Below are positions 45,280 through 53,808 of a stretch of DNA of 64,000 bases, piece by piece. A model generated the notes under the pieces. The model saw nothing but the letters and a program-made list of their open reading frames with translations. It did no database searches and was not told the origin of the DNA. Both the position numbers and the translations under genes were made by a program. Location: contig NZ_CP058986.1 in assembly GCF_019278525.1 (NCBI RefSeq), positions 2,929,001 through 2,993,000 of the forward strand. Reading direction: 5' to 3'. The stretch's first letter is position 1. The number at the start of each line of letters is the position of its first letter. Origin of the DNA: Polaribacter sp. HaHaR_3_91 (GTDB taxonomy: Bacteria > Bacteroidota > Bacteroidia > Flavobacteriales > Flavobacteriaceae).

Positions 45280-46230
45280 ATGAAAGACATGCGTATTGTT
45301 TTTATGGGAACTCCAGATTTTGCTGTTACTATTTTAAAGCATTTGGTAGAAAATGATTATAATGTAGTTGGTGTTATTACAGCAGCAGACAAACCAGCAG
45401 GAAGAGGAAGAAAGTTAAATGAATCTGCAGTAAAAAAATATGCAACTTCGGTAAATTTGCCAATTTTGCAACCTACCAACTTAAAAAACGAAGATTTTAA
45501 TATAGAATTAAAAAATTTAAATGCTGATGTACAAATTGTAGTCGCTTTTAGAATGTTGCCTAAAGTAGTTTGGCAAATGCCCAAATATGGTACTTTTAAT
45601 TTACACGCTTCTTTATTACCAGAATATAGAGGTGCAGCACCAATACATTGGGCAATTATAAATGGAGAAACTAAAACGGGTGTAACCACTTTTTTTATTG
45701 ATGATAAAATTGATACTGGAGAAATTATCTTACAAGAAGAAATAGCAGTTTCAGAGACAGAAACAGTTGGTACATTACATGACAAGTTAATGTTTTTAGG
45801 AGCCGATTTAGTTGGTAAAACTATAGACTTAATTGCTACAGAAAAAGTAACCACGACAAAACAACCAGATTTAGAAGAAAAATCTGCTTCTAAATTAAAT
45901 CCTGAAAATTGCAGAATAGATTGGACAGATTCTTTAGACAACATCTATAATAAAATTAGAGGTTTAAACCCTTTTCCAGCAGCTTGGACAATCATCAAAA
46001 ATGGAGAAGATGAAATAACAGCAAAAATCTATGCCATTAGAAAAGAAATAGAAAAAGAAGCTCATGATTTTGAAATTGGTAAAATAATTGCTACTAAAAA
46101 AGAATTAAAAGTAGCTGTTGATGGCGGTTTCATTATTATTGATGAAATAAAACTATCTGGAAAGAAAAAAATGGATGCAAAAAGTTTATTAAATGGCTAT
46201 AATTTTTCTTCTGAGGCGAATGTCTTCTAA
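45280..46230 (+). CDS. fmt: Methionyl-tRNA formyltransferase
   Basis: The 316-residue protein has RIVFMGTPDFAVTILKHL at the start, the formyl-folate motif NLHASLLPEYRGAAPIHWAI with the catalytic Asn-His pair, and the C-terminal tRNA-binding domain (KSASKLNPENCRIDW...IRGLNPFPAAWT). It formylates Met-tRNAfMet for initiation. It starts 2 bp after the recQ stop. Confidence 0.96.
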   Translation: MKDMRIVFMGTPDFAVTILKHLVENDYNVVGVITAADKPAGRGRKLNESAVKKYATSVNLPILQPTNLKNEDFNIELKNLNADVQIVVAFRMLPKVVWQMPKYGTFNLHASLLPEYRGAAPIHWAIINGETKTGVTTFFIDDKIDTGEIILQEEIAVSETETVGTLHDKLMFLGADLVGKTIDLIATEKVTTTKQPDLEEKSASKLNPENCRIDWTDSLDNIYNKIRGLNPFPAAWTIIKNGEDEITAKIYAIRKEIEKEAHDFEIGKIIATKKELKVAVDGGFIIIDEIKLSGKKKMDAKSLLNGYNFSSEANVF

Positions 46231-46335
46231 AGCCTTTATCCGTAAGGTTTTTACAGATTTTCGTTATTTCCAACTACCTTTATTAACAATTTACACATAT
46301 TTATTAACAAAAAGGTGCTTTTTTTGCACTCAAAT

Positions 46336-46365
46336 TTGCGTAAACCCTTAATCCATCTATATTTG
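46336..46365 (+). promoter_or_regulatory. Promoter of the HU gene
   Basis: TTG at 46336-46338, 19 nt, then TATATTTG at 46358-46365: a full consensus promoter giving a ~45-nt leader before the ATG at 46417. Confidence 0.75.
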
Positions 46366-46416
46366 TTAAGCTATTAAGCAAAAAATATACAATTAATTTT
46401 AAAAAATTTATTTATT

Positions 46417-46689
46417 ATGAACAAGTCAGATTTAATCGATGCAATGGCTGCTGATGCAGGAATTTCTAAAGTAGCAGCTAAAGCGGCATTAGAATCTTTT
46501 ACAGACAATGTAACTTCTGCTTTAAAAGGTGGTGATAAAGTTGCATTAGTTGGTTTCGGTACATTCTCTGTTTCTAACAGAGCTGCTAGAACTGGTAGAA
46601 ATCCTCAAACAGGAAAAACTATAGAAATTGCTGCTAAAAACGTAGCTAAATTTAAAGCTGGAGCTGGTTTAAGCGACGCTGTAAACTAA
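46417..46689 (+). CDS. hup: HU-family DNA-binding protein
   Basis: The 90-residue protein is a complete [30 protein letters not shown], then [26 protein letters not shown] with the DNA-intercalating Pro of the beta arm, ending [13 protein letters not shown]. It compacts and bends DNA and may assist site-specific recombination. It has its own consensus promoter and a strong terminator. Confidence 0.97.
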   Translation: MNKSDLIDAMAADAGISKVAAKAALESFTDNVTSALKGGDKVALVGFGTFSVSNRAARTGRNPQTGKTIEIAAKNVAKFKAGAGLSDAVN

Positions 46690-46711
46690 AACATATAGTT
46701 TTAAAGTATAT

Positions 46712-46745
46712 AAAAGCTCTCTTTTTTAAGAGGGCTTTTTTTTAT
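46712..46745 (+). terminator. Intrinsic terminator after HU
   Basis: AAAAGCTCTCTT pairs with AAGAGGGCTTTT around TTTT (one G-T pair), followed by a T-run. Confidence 0.85.
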
Positions 46746-46789
46746 GAAAATTTTTATTATATTTAACATAACTATTTTAAATCAAAAAT

Positions 46790-47338
46790 TTGAAACTAAA
46801 TAAAGGTAAATTATTAATTGCAGAACCAGCTATTTTAAACGATAGCGCCTTTAATAGAACTATAGTCTTATTAACAGAACACACCTCTAGTAATTCTGTT
46901 GGCTTTATCTTAAATAGACCTTTAGATTATACTATTAATGATTTGCTACCAGAAATTGACTGTAATTTTCCAGTATATCAAGGTGGTCCTGTAGAGCAAG
47001 ATAACTTGTACTTTGTACATAAAGTACCACAACTACTTCCGGATAGTATAGAGGTTGCTAACGGAATATTTTGGGGAGGAAGTTTTGAGTGTTTAAAGGA
47101 TTTGTTAAACACTGACACCTTAAAAGCATCTGATATTCGTTTTTTCTTAGGATATTCTGGCTGGGAAAAAGAACAACTAGACCAAGAAATGAATCAAAAT
47201 TCATGGTTTGTAGGTGACAATGATTTCGAAAATATTTTTTCCATGGACGATGAAAGCCTATGGAAAAATAAATTACTACAAAAAGGAGGCAATTATAAGC
47301 TTTGGGCAAATGCCCCCAGTGATTTTAATTTAAATTAA
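46790..47338 (+). CDS. YqgE/AlgH family protein
   Basis: The 182-residue protein starts with TTG, the only start that gives the family N-terminus KLNKGKLLIAEPAILNDSAFNRTIVLLTEH. NSVGFILNRPL, YQGGPVEQDNLYFVH and FFLGYSGWEKEQLDQEM are conserved YqgE blocks. Function is unclear. Its stop codon overlaps that of the convergent aminotransferase gene. Confidence 0.9.
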   Translation: MKLNKGKLLIAEPAILNDSAFNRTIVLLTEHTSSNSVGFILNRPLDYTINDLLPEIDCNFPVYQGGPVEQDNLYFVHKVPQLLPDSIEVANGIFWGGSFECLKDLLNTDTLKASDIRFFLGYSGWEKEQLDQEMNQNSWFVGDNDFENIFSMDDESLWKNKLLQKGGNYKLWANAPSDFNLN

Positions 47339-48168
47339 ACACCCGTAATTTGTAATACTTTTAAATTACCTGCTATTTTCTTTCCAATCTCTGTAGTAAA
47401 TACTTTTTTCTTATACCCAGTTACTGGTTGTACACCAATTATTGCATTTGTGATAAACACTTCGTCTGCTTTTTGTATTTCAAAAGGAGATATTGAAGTT
47501 TCCTCTAACGTAAAATCTTTGTTTTTAGATAAAATTTCAATTACCTTATTACGTACAATCCCTTTTATACAACCTTCTGAAAGTGCTGGCGTTTTAATAA
47601 CATTTCCTTTAATTACAAATATATTTCCATTTGTAACTTCTACTACTCCCTTTTTTTCATTTAATAAAATACAATTGTCTAAATCATTTTCGTCAGCAAA
47701 AATACTTGCCAAAGTATTCAGCATTCTGTTATTGGTTTTTATGGTTGATAAAAGCCCAGAATAATTATAAAAATCTTTATAAACATCTAAAGAATAAGAT
47801 TCTTTTGTCTGATAAGAACTTTCCGAAGCTTCTATAGTGTAATCTATTTTATTAGTTTTAGGAGTGTACAAACCACCGTCTTTTCTAAAAACATTTAAAC
47901 GAACTCTATATGTATTTGCAGATCCTTGGGATGCGACAGTTTTTAAAATTTCTTGTTCTAAAAACTCTAAAGTAAACTCCATAGGAATTCTCATACGCAA
48001 CATTCTCATAGAGGCCATTAATCTAAAATAATGATCTTCCCAAAAAACCACTTTTTTATGCATCACTTTTACAGATTCAAAAATGGCGTCACCATATTTA
48101 AAAGCTCTATTTTCTGATGATAATTTTATATTTTCAGGGTCTATTAACGCTCCATTAAAGTTAATCAT
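47335..48168 (-). CDS. Class IV PLP-dependent aminotransferase
   Basis: The 277-residue protein has the fold-type IV pattern: FKYGDAIFESVKVM, a likely PLP lysine in TIKTNNRMLNTLAS, CILLNEKKGVVEVTNGNIFVIKG and FITNAIIGVQPVTGY. It belongs with aminodeoxychorismate lyase (PabC), branched-chain or D-amino-acid aminotransferases. The substrate is not clear; a PabC-like folate role is possible. It starts MINFNGALIDPENIKLS. Confidence 0.85.
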   Translation of the reverse strand: MINFNGALIDPENIKLSSENRAFKYGDAIFESVKVMHKKVVFWEDHYFRLMASMRMLRMRIPMEFTLEFLEQEILKTVASQGSANTYRVRLNVFRKDGGLYTPKTNKIDYTIEASESSYQTKESYSLDVYKDFYNYSGLLSTIKTNNRMLNTLASIFADENDLDNCILLNEKKGVVEVTNGNIFVIKGNVIKTPALSEGCIKGIVRNKVIEILSKNKDFTLEETSISPFEIQKADEVFITNAIIGVQPVTGYKKKVFTTEIGKKIAGNLKVLQITGV

Positions 48169-48225
48169 AAATACATTTTTTTTAGCCTTGCGAAATTAAT
48201 GCTTTTTAAAATATTTTAGCATAAA

Positions 48226-48252
48226 AAAACTCAACAATAATGTTGAGTTTTA
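48226..48252 (-). terminator. Intrinsic terminator after the START-like gene
   Basis: AAACTCAACA-ATAA-TGTTGAGTTT is a perfect 10-bp stem with A and T runs on its two sides. On the minus strand it ends the START-like gene. Confidence 0.7.
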
Positions 48253-48331
48253 TATTTTAATTATATGTGTTAAACCACAAAGAATACAAAGTTTTAATTG
48301 AATAATACTATTACCCAATAAAAGCTAAAAC

Positions 48332-48715
48332 TTAAGCACCAATAGTGTGTCTTAATTCATCAATTTGATTTTCCCAAAGTTGTTTAGACTCCTCTACTTC
48401 ATCTTCATCATCAGCAAAATCTGTAATAACTAAAGAAACATCTTTAGTTAATGCATCAACTTGAATCTTAATTTCAAAATAACTATCATCTCCTTCACTC
48501 TCTACCCACTTAAAACGGATTCTATCATCTGTTTTTTTTGTGATCAATTCAGCAATTTCTTCTTCTCCTTCCCAAGTAAAGCTATATTCTTTACCTCTAG
48601 AGTTTACTTTATCTGCAAACCATTCTTGCAAATTAGAAGGTGATGAGATGTACTGATACAACATGTGAGGCGATGCGTGAATAGCTATTTCTAGTTCGAA
48701 TTTTATTTTATCCAT
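48332..48715 (-). CDS. START-like (SRPBCC) domain protein
   Basis: The 127-residue protein reads KIKFELEIAIHASPHMLYQYISSPSNLQEWFADKVN..., the standard opening of the START/AHSA1-like helix-grip fold. The C-terminal half is acidic (DFADDEDEVEESKQLW). The ligand is unknown. It is conserved in Flavobacteriia next to the class IV aminotransferase. Confidence 0.85.
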   Translation of the reverse strand: MDKIKFELEIAIHASPHMLYQYISSPSNLQEWFADKVNSRGKEYSFTWEGEEEIAELITKKTDDRIRFKWVESEGDDSYFEIKIQVDALTKDVSLVITDFADDEDEVEESKQLWENQIDELRHTIGA

Positions 48716-48778
48716 TATTATTTTCTTAGGTTGACAATATAGTTATTAATTCTTTTTAAAAAAAATTTAAAACAGTTC

Positions 48779-48808
48779 TTGCCAGTTTGTAAAATTCTAC
48801 TATATTTG
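48779..48808 (+). promoter_or_regulatory. Promoter of tRNA-Met
   Basis: TTG at 48779-48781, a 19-nt spacer and TATATTTG at 48801-48808 form a full consensus promoter 15 nt before the tRNA. Confidence 0.8.
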
Positions 48809-48823
48809 CAGCCTCAAAACAAT

Positions 48824-48897
48824 GGCGAGGTAGCTCAGTTGGTTAGAGCGCAGGATTCATAACCCTGAGGTCACGGGTTCAAATCCCGTTCTCGCTA
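48824..48897 (+). tRNA. tRNA-Met (anticodon CAT)
   Basis: The 74-nt cloverleaf has acceptor GGCGAGG/TCTCGCT, D-arm GCTC/GAGC, anticodon loop TTCATAA (CAT), T-arm ACGGG-TTCAAAT-CCCGT and discriminator A. It looks like an elongator tRNA; a lysidine-type Ile tRNA with the same anticodon cannot be fully excluded. Its 3' end is the likely integration site of the following island. Confidence 0.95.
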
Positions 48898-48920
48898 CTA
48901 TTTTAAATCAATAAAAAACA

Positions 48921-48948
48921 ACAGTTTAGGTCTCTAAACTGTTTTTTT
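48921..48948 (+). terminator. Terminator between tRNA-Met and the integrase
   Basis: ACAGTTTAG-GTCT-CTAAACTGT is a perfect 9-bp stem followed by seven T. The integrase ATG comes directly after it, so the integrase is poorly expressed from the tRNA transcript. Confidence 0.8.
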
Positions 48949-50418
48949 ATGCAATCAATTTACCATTACCTTACCCTAACAACAGAAATTGAACACGATT
49001 TTGAACACGATTCTAAAGTTTTAAACCTTTTTTCTTCCCCAAAAATCTATACAGCAAAAGGAGATTTATCTAAGCGATGGTACATCTATTTTTCCTTCAG
49101 AAATCCAAAAACAGGGAAATTGGAACGAATGGCAAATGTATATGGTAAAGTAAACCAATACAAAACCAAAGAGAATAGAATGAGCATCTTGTCTTCTTAT
49201 AGAAAAAACTTGTTGTTTTTACTAAAACAAGGCTTCAATCCTTTCATAGATAACTCCGAGTTGTATGAGCAGTTGAAAAATCACACTGTTGATATAGAAC
49301 TAGAAGAAACTCTTAAAGAAGAAGCAATATCTCCATCAAAAATAAACGAATCTGTAAAAAATGCTGTAAAGGAAGCCCTAGATGAAAATATGATTACTTC
49401 ACTTTTAGAAAATGTAATTCTAAAGGGAGACTTATCTAAAACAACCAAAAAACCTATAAAAAACAACCAAAAAGAAATTCACATAAAAGAACAAAATACT
49501 GGGAATAAGAATCAAGAAGAAATGTCTATTGTAAAAGCTTTTGACTTTGCGCTAAGCTTAAAAGAAAAGGCAGTAAGTAGTGGAACGATAAAAGATTATA
49601 AAAGAAAAGCAAAACTTTTTATTATTTGGATGGAAGAAACGCATCCAACCAAAAAGAATATAAGAGAAATTTCTAGAAAAGATTTATTAGATTATTTTAA
49701 TGGAATTGTTTTAAAAACAAGCGCAAGAAATCGTAATAATTACAGAACAGAATTAGGAAGTATCTTCCAAGTATTAAAAAATAATGAATTGGTTGCTGAA
49801 AACTATATTCAATCAATTCCTGTATTAAAATCCAAAACAGAAAGAAATAAGGTTTACACATTAAAAGAGCAACAAAATATATTTGAATATTTAGAAAAAC
49901 AAGATCAACTATTATTACTATTCATAAAATTCGTTTCTTATAGTTTCATTAGACCTATTGAGGTTTGTAGAATAAGAATTAAGGACATTAATTTAGAAAC
50001 TAAAACCGTTCAATTTAAGGCTAAGAATAGCCCTTTAAAAACAAAAATTATTCCTAGTATTTTATTTGATGAATTACCAGATTTATCAAAGTTAGATAAG
50101 GAATCCTTTTTATTTACTCCAGAAACAATTGGAGCTTTCTGGGATGCAAATGAAACTAATAGAAGAGATCATTTTTCTAAAAGATTTAGAAAAGTTGTAA
50201 AAGACCATTTTAAATTGAATGAAGATTATGGAATTTATAGTTTTAGACATACCTTTATCTCAAAATTATATAGAAAACTGAGAGAAAATGCTTCTCCTTT
50301 TGAAGCTAAGAGTAATTTAATGCTGATTACAGGACATAAATCAATGAGTGCATTGGAAAAATATTTAAGAGAAATTGATGCAGAGTTGCCAGAAGATTAC
50401 TCAAAATTATTTAAGTAA
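48949..50418 (+). CDS. Phage-type tyrosine recombinase (tRNA-associated integrase)
   Basis: The 489-residue protein has an N-terminal arm domain (RWYIYFSFRNPKTGKLER), a SAM-like core-binding domain (~195-290) and a catalytic domain. In that domain Arg335 (SFIRPIEVCR), Arg433 (YSFRHTF, with Tyr430 in place of the usual first His), His463 (TGHKSM) and nucleophile Tyr472 (EKYLRE) are visible. This type integrates elements into tRNA genes. The gene begins 52 bp after tRNA-Met, which marks the left edge of an island. Confidence 0.9.
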   Translation: MQSIYHYLTLTTEIEHDFEHDSKVLNLFSSPKIYTAKGDLSKRWYIYFSFRNPKTGKLERMANVYGKVNQYKTKENRMSILSSYRKNLLFLLKQGFNPFIDNSELYEQLKNHTVDIELEETLKEEAISPSKINESVKNAVKEALDENMITSLLENVILKGDLSKTTKKPIKNNQKEIHIKEQNTGNKNQEEMSIVKAFDFALSLKEKAVSSGTIKDYKRKAKLFIIWMEETHPTKKNIREISRKDLLDYFNGIVLKTSARNRNNYRTELGSIFQVLKNNELVAENYIQSIPVLKSKTERNKVYTLKEQQNIFEYLEKQDQLLLLFIKFVSYSFIRPIEVCRIRIKDINLETKTVQFKAKNSPLKTKIIPSILFDELPDLSKLDKESFLFTPETIGAFWDANETNRRDHFSKRFRKVVKDHFKLNEDYGIYSFRHTFISKLYRKLRENASPFEAKSNLMLITGHKSMSALEKYLREIDAELPEDYSKLFK

Positions 50419-50421
50419 AAA

Positions 50422-50712
50422 ATGAGCAAAGAAACTAGAAAAGTAAATGTAATTTATCAGGAGCTTAGAAAGAGGGTATTTTACCCTCTTTTACTTAATT
50501 CCCCAAAATTCTATTTCGAACACTTAATTGAACAAGTACAAATCTAACAAATAGAATGGGTGTTTGATGTTTTGATATTAGCAAGAAAGAAAATGGATAT
50601 TGTTTTTATTGATGATAAAGATGAATCACAAGAAATTTTAAATAAACGGAGTCTTTTAAACGAAAACTTGTTTGATTTAGTAGACTGTCAAATAGAACTC
50701 AAAACTAATTAA
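50422..50712 (+). pseudogene. Small gene interrupted by an in-frame stop
   Basis: An ATG at 50422 opens MSKETRKVNVIYQELRKR... for 41 codons to a TAA at 50545-50547. The same frame then continues without a stop through VFDVLILARKKMDIVFIDDKDE to 50712. Both halves read like protein, so a ~96-codon gene may have been broken by one nonsense change. No family is recognised. Alternatively the two parts are unrelated short frames. Confidence 0.35.
50471..50494 (+). terminator. Terminator-like hairpin after the integrase
   Basis: AGAGGGTA-TTT-TACCCTCT forms a perfect 8-bp stem followed by TTTAC. It lies inside the interrupted small frame, which argues that the frame may not be a functional gene. Confidence 0.5.
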
Positions 50713-51377
50713 TTTTTCTTTTTCACCTAAAAAACTGCTATAACAATACCCAATATGTTTCCTAATAATACTATTGCTTAGCTCGAACTCACTCTATTTA
50801 ACAACTTTTTTATAACTCCATAATAGTATAAAAATCAAGTGCAATTATTTTACATTGCCTATATTATGCGTTAATTATACGTAAAATTAACGCATAATTC
50901 AACTATAAATATACTTAAATTCATAATTATTTTTAATGAAAATAAAGAGTATTATATAGAACAAAAATTTAAACTAATGACTTTTCAAAGCATCTAACCC
51001 CACTCCTATCCCAAATAACATTAATGTAATACAAGTTTGTAATACAAAACTTGATTTGTGTTACAAGTATTTTATCAATCCATTTAAAGTATCTCCTCCA
51101 TATTTTGATAATGATTTTTCTTGGAAAAATCGAGATAATGTAACTAACTATAGTTTTACTCCCAATAAATACAAATCATTGCTTACAACTTACCATACAT
51201 TTAAATACAGAAGTATAATTTGATAATTAAGAAAAATATTTGAATTATCTAAAAAAGACATTGTATATATCTTTACATTACACTCGAATCAAAAATCGAC
51301 GAATTAAATCTATTAAAGCACAAAGCTACACACTTCTTATTTAGTTTATTTTCAATACATTAGATAATTATTTAGCT
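50713..51377. other. Gene-free AT-rich region before the second recombinase
   Basis: No credible gene is seen. It contains a strong 13-bp inverted repeat (50864-50897, listed separately) and a weaker one: TGTAATACAA (51025-51034) against TTGTGTTACA (51056-51065), 9 of 10 pairs, with an extra TAATACAA between. These could be regulatory or recombinase sites. Confidence 0.5.
50864..50897. repeat. 13-8-13 inverted repeat upstream of the IntI-like recombinase
   Basis: TTATGCGTTAATT (50864-50876) and AATTAACGCATAA (50885-50897) are perfect complements separated by 8 bp. The geometry resembles a tyrosine-recombinase core site, and it could also be an operator. It is the only long perfect palindrome in this gene-free stretch. 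Confidence 0.55.
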
Positions 51378-52493
51378 ATGAAATCTATTATTTTACTTCC
51401 TAACATTCATAAGGGTTCAAATATTGTTATGATTAATTTTCCTTTTGATCAGGAAATAAAAAATCATTTAAAATTATTACCCGAGGTACAATGGAGCCAA
51501 AATTTGAAATCTTTCTACATTAAAGATTCTTCAAGTAATAGGAGTTTATTATATAACCATATTCGACTAAAAAAATGGTTTGTTAATTATGAAAAACTTA
51601 AAAAAAAAGTTATACCTCCGTCAAAAGAAATCTACAAATTGGTCTTACCTGCTTTATCTATCTACTTAACTTCAGAATTAAAAAAGTTTAAAAGATGGTT
51701 GCAACAAAAAAGATTAAGTGAGAATACTGTTAATACTTATGTGGAAGTAACTGCATACTTTCTTCGTTATGGATTACTAAAAAAAAATGAAGATTATTCA
51801 ATAAAATTAATTGAACAGTTTAACTATGACTTTATATTTAGAGCAAACAGATCCGTATCCTATCAAAATCAATGCATTAATGGAATCAAAAAATTTCTTT
51901 TTTTTAAAGGTATAGAAATTAATTTATTAAATATTGAAAGACCTAAGAAAGAAAAGAAATTACCAGCAGTTTTAAGTGTTGCAGAAATTAAAGCCATATT
52001 TAATAATCTTACAAATCTAAAGCATAAAACATTATTAAGTCTTCTTTATTCTGGTGGACTCAGAATTGGGGAAGCATTAAATTTAAAAGTTGATGATATT
52101 GATAGCAAAAGAATGTTAATTCATATTAAGCAAGCTAAGGGAAAAAAAGACAGGTATACTTTGCTCTCGTATTCTTTTTTAATACTTCTTAGAGAGTACT
52201 ATTTAGCTTATAAACCTAAAGTTTTTCTTTTTGAAGGGCAAAATGGACATAAATACAGTGGTGCCAGTGCTCAAGCTGTGTTAAAAAAAGCATTGAAAAA
52301 TACTAAAATTACAAAAAAGGTTACATTACACACTTTAAGACACTCTTTTGCAACACATTTATTAGAAAATGGAACAGATATTAGGTATATACAAGAATTA
52401 TTAGGTCATAGTAGCCCAAAAACGACAATGATATATACTCATGTTACAAAAACTAGTCTTAAAAATATTAAAAATCCTTTTGATGAATTGTAG
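51378..52493 (+). CDS. IntI/Xer-like tyrosine recombinase, presumed integrase of the cassette array
   Basis: The 371-residue protein has an extra N-terminal module (~1-75; LKLLPEVQWSQNLKSFYIKD), a SAM-like domain (~95-180) and a catalytic domain. All six-type residues are present: Arg229 (GGLRIGE), Lys254-257 region (KQAKGKKDR), His318 and Arg321 (HTLRHSF), His344 (LLGHSS), Tyr353 (MIYTHV). The stretch from 270 to 318 is short and lacks the ~20-residue insertion that marks true IntI. The C-terminal end, NPFDEL, recalls the SPLD-L end of integron integrases. It points towards the array, with its 3' end adjacent. Confidence 0.85.
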   Translation: MKSIILLPNIHKGSNIVMINFPFDQEIKNHLKLLPEVQWSQNLKSFYIKDSSSNRSLLYNHIRLKKWFVNYEKLKKKVIPPSKEIYKLVLPALSIYLTSELKKFKRWLQQKRLSENTVNTYVEVTAYFLRYGLLKKNEDYSIKLIEQFNYDFIFRANRSVSYQNQCINGIKKFLFFKGIEINLLNIERPKKEKKLPAVLSVAEIKAIFNNLTNLKHKTLLSLLYSGGLRIGEALNLKVDDIDSKRMLIHIKQAKGKKDRYTLLSYSFLILLREYYLAYKPKVFLFEGQNGHKYSGASAQAVLKKALKNTKITKKVTLHTLRHSFATHLLENGTDIRYIQELLGHSSPKTTMIYTHVTKTSLKNIKNPFDEL

Positions 52494-52587
52494 GAATAAA
52501 TTACTTTTAAAGAATCATATTCAATGTATAAATATAATCATAAAACTTCAGCATATAAACCCAATTAAGAGATATATACTGATATAA

Positions 52588-52614
52588 CATAAGCATATAA
52601 ACAAGTTGCCAAAA
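52588..52614 (+). repeat. Candidate attI-like site or degenerate right-end core
   Basis: GCATATAAACAAGTTGCC (52593-52610) resembles the right arms of the cassette repeats, such as CATACAAAACAACGTTGCC, with GTTGCC at the expected crossover. It lies ~110 bp after the recombinase stop, where an attachment site would be expected. Confidence 0.4.
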
Positions 52615-52840
52615 ATTGCCCAAAACCAAGCAAAACGTTGGAAAAAAAACAATAAAACTTCTGAATTTCAAAATATTAGATACTGTCTCAATATTGAGGA
52701 ATTCTAAGAAATTTAGTTTGTTATAAAGATTACAATAGTTTGAAAATATTTAGATTCTTAAAATAAAGTTTGTGGAATATTCTATCAAACTCAAAATTTG
52801 AAAAAGGCGGAGAAATCTCATTTTTTTTTAAAATAAAAGA

Positions 52841-52987
52841 AACCACTCAAACGCTGAATTTCCAATTATTGCGGAATGAAAATCTTTGTGGAATTTTAAC
52901 TCAAACGAAAATTTAAAATATGGAAAAATCTCGTAAATCAAAACGTGAAAAACCACTCAAATGTTGAATTCCAAATATTGGCGGAAT
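52841..52987 (+). repeat. Decayed direct repeats
   Basis: AACCACTCAAACGCTGAATT (from 52841) and AACCACTCAAATGTTGAATT (from 52951) start two 37-bp copies that both end in GCGGAAT. They are spaced 110 bp apart, with further partial echoes (CACTCCAACGCT). They may be remnants of duplicated DNA. Confidence 0.5.
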
Positions 52988-53046
52988 TATCACTCCAACG
53001 CTAAATCTCGAAAATAATTACCTAACTCGGAAAAACAAAAAACAAC

Positions 53047-53187
53047 TTTAGGCAACACCGTGTAAAAAAAATTACTTATTTTTAGCTTTATCAAAGTTAG
53101 TTACATTTTTGTAAACTCCTATTTTCCTACGGAAAATAGCCGTTCACTTTAAACGTAACTTTCCTTAACACAAACACGTTGGCAATA
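53047..53187 (+). repeat. attC-like site 1
   Basis: The left core TTTAGGCAAC ends at 53056 and the right core GTTGGCAATA starts at 53178; AAC to GTT spans 127 bp. The tip hairpin is CTATTTTCC-TAC-GGAAAATAG (53119-53139). Inner arms AGTTAC (53099-53104) and GTAACT (53155-53160) pair. It is the most diverged of the seven. Confidence 0.75.
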
Positions 53188-53206
53188 ATTTAAAAAAAAT
53201 CTCGAA

Positions 53207-53803
53207 TTGAATAGAATAATAGGAATTTTATTGACAATTTCACTTCTGTTTTCTTGTAATAAAGAAAATAAAACATCAAATCCTTTAGTAATAAAATATC
53301 AAGAAAAAGGAGTTTCCTATCAAATGGAAAATAAGACTGATAGTGCTATTTTTTATTACAAAAAAGCTATAAAATTAGAACCAAATGAAATAGCAAGTAT
53401 AGAAAGTTTGGTGAAAATATATTGGCTAAATGAACAGCCTCAGTTAGCTTTAAAAGCTATAAATGAATTACCAAATAAAACTCAGAAAAGAAGTCCTATT
53501 CTTATTTTAGAAGGAATGACTCTTGAAAAAATGAATAGATTGAATGATGCTATGGAATTATATAAACAAGCGTATAATCTAATTACTGAAATTAAATATG
53601 AAAACGAAAAAAACATTATTGAATTTATTGGTTATTTAACTTTGCAAACTGTTATTGGGAAAAAGGAAAAATCCCTAAAAGAGTTTAAAAAGCTGAAAGA
53701 AAAAAAATTGACTGAAACTGAAAGACAATATGTTAATTTCATAGAACCAATTATTAGAAATTATAAAGGTGGTGGATATAATGGAATTTTAGGAAATGAA
53801 TAA
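53207..53803 (+). CDS. Cassette 1: TPR-repeat lipoprotein
   Basis: The 198-residue protein starts at TTG 53207, which alone gives a proper lipoprotein signal (NRIIGILLTISLLFSCNK). Residues ~30-130 hold TPR-like repeats (GVSYQMENKTDSAIFYYKKAIKLEPNE, GMTLEKMNRLNDAMELYKQAY). It probably scaffolds protein contacts at a membrane. The start lies 29 nt after GTT of site 1 and the stop 12 nt before AAC of site 2, so it fills its cassette. Confidence 0.75.
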   Translation: MNRIIGILLTISLLFSCNKENKTSNPLVIKYQEKGVSYQMENKTDSAIFYYKKAIKLEPNEIASIESLVKIYWLNEQPQLALKAINELPNKTQKRSPILILEGMTLEKMNRLNDAMELYKQAYNLITEIKYENEKNIIEFIGYLTLQTVIGKKEKSLKEFKKLKEKKLTETERQYVNFIEPIIRNYKGGGYNGILGNE

Positions 53804-53808
53804 AAAAC

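Larger units (their letters stand above)
52494..53046. other. Gene-free leader or ORF-less first cassette
   Basis: No coding frame of useful length is seen between the recombinase and the first cassette repeat. From 52605 the segment begins GTTGCCAAAA and ends TTTAGGCAAC (53047-53056), complementary at 9 of 10 bases. It therefore behaves like a cassette without a gene. Confidence 0.5.
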
